Assembly: GCA_025996715.1 (NCBI GenBank)
Contig: BNTQ01000118.1
Span: 1 to 7,008, forward strand
DNA: 7,008 nt
DNA from: Bacteroidia bacterium
GTDB lineage: Bacteria; Bacteroidota; Bacteroidia; Bacteroidales; UBA932
Direction: 5' to 3'
Position numbers and translations under genes: made by a program. The notes below the pieces were generated by a model. The model was not told where the DNA came from. It saw only the letters and a list, made by a program, of their open reading frames with translations, and made no database searches. How positions within the stretch are numbered: the stretch's first letter is position 1; each line of letters opens with the position of its first letter. This document shows, piece after piece, positions 5,576 to 7,008 of the stretch.

Positions 5576-6356
5576 GGAAGACCTACTTGCCGATGGTGTT
5601 CATCAAGTAAATCCCATAGCCGTTATTTTAGGTGGGCAGCCTGCATCAGGCAAGTCCGGTATTATCAAGCAAATTCAAAAAGATGATGCTTTTGTGCTTG
5701 CTATCAATGGCGATGAGTATCGGCAGTATCATCCCGATTGTGAGTATCTTATGCAGTACAATCCGTTGGAGTTTCCAACAATTACCCAAAATTTTAGCAA
5801 CATTTTTACCGAGCACCTAATACAGGATGCTGCCTCTCGCCGTTTCAATATGATTGTTGAAGGCACAATGCGCAATCCGGACGTGCCCACCGGAACGGCA
5901 GCAATGTTACGAACTGCAGGCTATAAAGTGGGAGTGGCGGTTATTGCGGCACATCCCAAAATTACAGAGTTGACCACTTACCGCCGCTATGTGGAGCAGG
6001 TAGAAACGACAGGATATGGACGTTTGACAGATATTGCATCACACAATGCCGCTTGTGCAGGTTTGCTCACATCGGTAGATACGCTGTACAATACGAAAGC
6101 CGTTGATTTTATTCACATTTATTCGTATTTTGGGAAGGAAAAATTGGAAGAATACGAGTTAAACAATGGAGAGTGGAACAATTCCAAGATGCCTTCACAA
6201 GTGATTAACCAAGTCCGCAAAAAACAAATAGAAAATACAACGACAGTGAAAAAACATATTGATTTAGGCAGAAAAGCGGCACAAAAATTGAATGACCCGA
6301 TTGTCAAATCGTCAGTTTTAAAACTCGTCAACGAAATTATCTGTATTGGCAAATAA
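5529..6356 (+). CDS. Zeta-toxin family P-loop kinase (probable UDP-GlcNAc kinase toxin)
   Basis: This 275-aa protein starts at ATG 5529, inside the end of the preceding gene; the N-terminal helix from this start (STEQVLEIYLQHKEDLL) is typical for the family. Walker A is GGQPASGKS (35-43, K42 binding the phosphates). NGDEYRQYHP (60-69) supplies D62, the likely catalytic base, and the family's R..HP motif. EGTMRNPDVP (111-120) matches the conserved EGT substrate loop. R152 and R165 have the 13-residue spacing of zeta's R158/R171 that stabilise the transferred phosphate. Known family members phosphorylate UDP-N-acetylglucosamine, blocking cell-wall synthesis, and are held by their antitoxin. All key residues are present, so the protein looks intact. 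The C-terminal 80 residues are basic and helical (KKHIDLGRKAAQKL). The stop codon is followed at once by a strong terminator. Some zeta-like kinases are not toxins, so the toxic role is inferred. Confidence 0.9.
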   Translation: MQLSTEQVLEIYLQHKEDLLADGVHQVNPIAVILGGQPASGKSGIIKQIQKDDAFVLAINGDEYRQYHPDCEYLMQYNPLEFPTITQNFSNIFTEHLIQDAASRRFNMIVEGTMRNPDVPTGTAAMLRTAGYKVGVAVIAAHPKITELTTYRRYVEQVETTGYGRLTDIASHNAACAGLLTSVDTLYNTKAVDFIHIYSYFGKEKLEEYELNNGEWNNSKMPSQVINQVRKKQIENTTTVKKHIDLGRKAAQKLNDPIVKSSVLKLVNEIICIGK

Positions 6357-6394
6357 AATCAGCCGCTTGCAAAACGTTGCAAGCGGCTGATTTT
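6355..6394. terminator. Bidirectional hairpin terminator between the toxin gene and tRNA-Ala
   Basis: An 18-bp perfect inverted repeat (6355-6372 and 6377-6394) has a 4-nt AACG loop. The GC-rich core is CAGCCGCTTGCAA and its complement, flanked by A-run on one side and T-run on the other, so it works as a rho-independent terminator in both directions. It begins within the stop codon of the zeta gene and lies 9 bp beyond the tRNA 3' end, so it can end both convergent transcripts. Confidence 0.9.
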
Positions 6395-6402
6395 GTTAAG
6401 AG

Positions 6403-6476
6403 TGGAGAATATCGGATTCGAACCGATGACCCCCTGCTTGCAGGGCAGGTGCTCTAGCCAGCTGAGCTAATCCCCC
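6403..6476 (-). tRNA. tRNA-Ala (anticodon UGC)
   Basis: Read on the minus strand this is a 74-nt cloverleaf. The acceptor stem GGGGGAT pairs with ATTCTCC, with two G-U pairs. The D arm is GCTC...GAGC. The anticodon arm is CCTGC-CCTGCAA-GCAGG with anticodon TGC. The T arm is ATCGG-TTCGAAT-CCGAT, and the discriminator base is A at 6403. The 3' CCA is not encoded and must be added. It stands alone here, not in an rRNA spacer, and has its own promoter upstream and a shared terminator downstream. Confidence 0.97.
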
Positions 6477-6490
6477 TCTACTATTCCCCC

Positions 6491-6505
6491 CCTACCAAAA
6501 GTAGG
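6491..6505. repeat. Small hairpin in the tRNA 5' leader
   Basis: CCTAC-CAAAA-GTAGG is a perfect 5-bp inverted repeat with a 5-nt loop, about 15 nt before the mature tRNA 5' end. In the minus-strand transcript it would form a leader hairpin upstream of the RNase P cut. A run of C bases (6486-6492) lies next to it. Whether it has a role is unknown. Confidence 0.45.
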
Positions 6506-6514
6506 AAAGGGCTG

Positions 6515-6546
6515 CAAAGATAGTGCTACTTTTTTATTTCTGCAAA
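6515..6546 (-). promoter_or_regulatory. Bacteroidota-type promoter for tRNA-Ala
   Basis: On the minus strand there is TTTG at 6546-6543, a 20-bp spacer, and TATCTTTG at 6522-6515. Both boxes match the Bacteroidota sigma consensus (TTTG, 19-21 bp, TAnnTTTG) perfectly. Transcription would start near 6508, giving a leader of about 30 nt before the tRNA. Confidence 0.8.
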
Positions 6547-6562
6547 TAAATTGTGTAAAATT

Positions 6563-6595
6563 TTGCACAAAAGCGAAAATTAAGTTGTAATTTTG
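6563..6595 (+). promoter_or_regulatory. Promoter candidate for der
   Basis: TAATTTTG (6588-6595) is a perfect -7 match. TTG at 6563-6565 could be the -33 box, with a slightly long 22-bp spacer. The expected start near 6602 leaves a leader of about 26 nt before the ATG at 6628. It points away from the tRNA promoter, so the 70 bp between the two genes' boxes form a divergent promoter region. Confidence 0.6.
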
Positions 6596-6627
6596 CCGAA
6601 AGTGCATTAAGGCATTGAATATAAATT

Positions 6628-7008
6628 ATGGCAATTGTAGCAATTGTGGGGCGACCCAATGTGGGCAAGAGTACGCTTTTTAACCGTTTGGTGGGCGGGC
6701 GCAAGGCAATAGTGGACGAGGTGGCAGGCGTTACCCGCGACCGCCACTACGGCGTGAGCGATTGGAGCGGCACCGAATTTTCGGTCATCGACACCGGAGG
6801 TTTTGCCACCCATTCCGATGATGTTTTTGAAATCGAAATTCGCAAGCAAATTCAGTTTGCCATTGACGAAGCCGATGTGCTGCTTTTTATGGTGGACGTT
6901 ACTGCGGGCATCACCGACTACGATGCCCAAATGGCGGATTTGTTGCGCAGGTCAAAGAAAAAAACGCTGGTGGTGGTCAATAAAGTGGACAACAACGACC
7001 GCATTTAC
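6628..7008 (+). CDS. der: Ribosome-assembly GTPase Der (EngA), N-terminal part
   Basis: The first 127 codons are present; the gene continues past the right edge. Der is a cytoplasmic GTPase with two tandem G domains and a KH-like domain, needed for 50S subunit maturation. The first G domain is seen almost whole: G1 GRPNVGKST (8-16), the G2 threonine T36 in [11 protein letters not shown]3 DTGG (55-58) and G4 NKVD (118-121). The direct opening [15 protein letters not shown], the G2 context VTRDR and the DTGGF block separate it from Era and other TrmE-like GTPases. The start follows the only promoter-like element nearby; AAGG at 6609-6612 is too distant to be a good ribosome binding site, as is common in this phylum. 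Second G domain and KH domain cannot be checked. Confidence 0.97.
   Translation, partial: MAIVAIVGRPNVGKSTLFNRLVGGRKAIVDEVAGVTRDRHYGVSDWSGTEFSVIDTGGFATHSDDVFEIEIRKQIQFAIDEADVLLFMVDVTAGITDYDAQMADLLRRSKKKTLVVVNKVDNNDRIY

Noticed and set aside
5303..6476. Integrated mobile element using the tRNA-Ala as attachment site
   Set aside because: No integrase or transposase gene and no duplicated tRNA 3' end are visible in the window; the toxin-antitoxin pair alone is not enough.
6607..6930. Minus-strand 107-residue frame
   Set aside because: It is a shadow of der, whose GTPase motifs are unmistakable.

Overview
The window reads as a piece of a Bacteroidota chromosome, most likely Bacteroidales-like. 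The evidence is the mix of protein families (BspA-type leucine-rich repeats, a small SPOR-domain protein, methylglyoxal synthase followed by a HEAT-like protein, a PQQ-type propeller lipoprotein), several -7 boxes of the Bacteroidota form TAnnTTTG, and the lack of strong Shine-Dalgarno sequences before most starts. The species cannot be named from this sequence.

Left part (1-2054), all on the minus strand: an XRE-type regulator (1755-2054), an endonuclease III-like HhH-GPD DNA glycosylase with a [4Fe-4S] cysteine motif (834-1646), and the N-terminal 263 residues of a secreted BspA-type leucine-rich-repeat protein that runs off the left edge (1-791). The last carries a 127-bp perfect DNA repeat with a 210-bp period.

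Middle (2055-3979): a divergent intergenic region leads into methylglyoxal synthase mgsA (2224-2670), which overlaps by 4 bp (ATGA) a HEAT-like helical protein (2667-3221). A secreted SPOR-domain protein comes from the opposite strand (3218-3661), and the two convergent genes share 4 bp at their stop codons. A roughly 320-bp gene-free stretch follows. It holds two outward-facing promoter candidates and a GC-rich, hairpin-rich block that looks like a dispersed intergenic repeat.

Right part (3980-7008): a PQQ-type beta-propeller lipoprotein (3980-5296) is followed after only 6 bp by a 90-aa helical protein (5303-5575). This overlaps by 47 bp a zeta-toxin/UDP-sugar-kinase-type P-loop protein (5529-6356). 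The last two look like an antitoxin-toxin pair. A long near-palindromic hairpin ends this unit and can also end the convergent solitary tRNA-Ala(UGC) gene (6403-6476, minus). Divergent promoters then serve the tRNA and the essential ribosome-assembly GTPase gene der (6628 onward, cut by the right edge).

Most of the window is ordinary core and accessory genome. The parts most worth a second look are the toxin-antitoxin pair with an unassigned antitoxin, placed in an apparent operon with a lipoprotein; the glycosylase with an insertion between its catalytic residues, lying downstream of a regulator; the repetitive block at 3750-3925; and the recently duplicated segment in the LRR gene.
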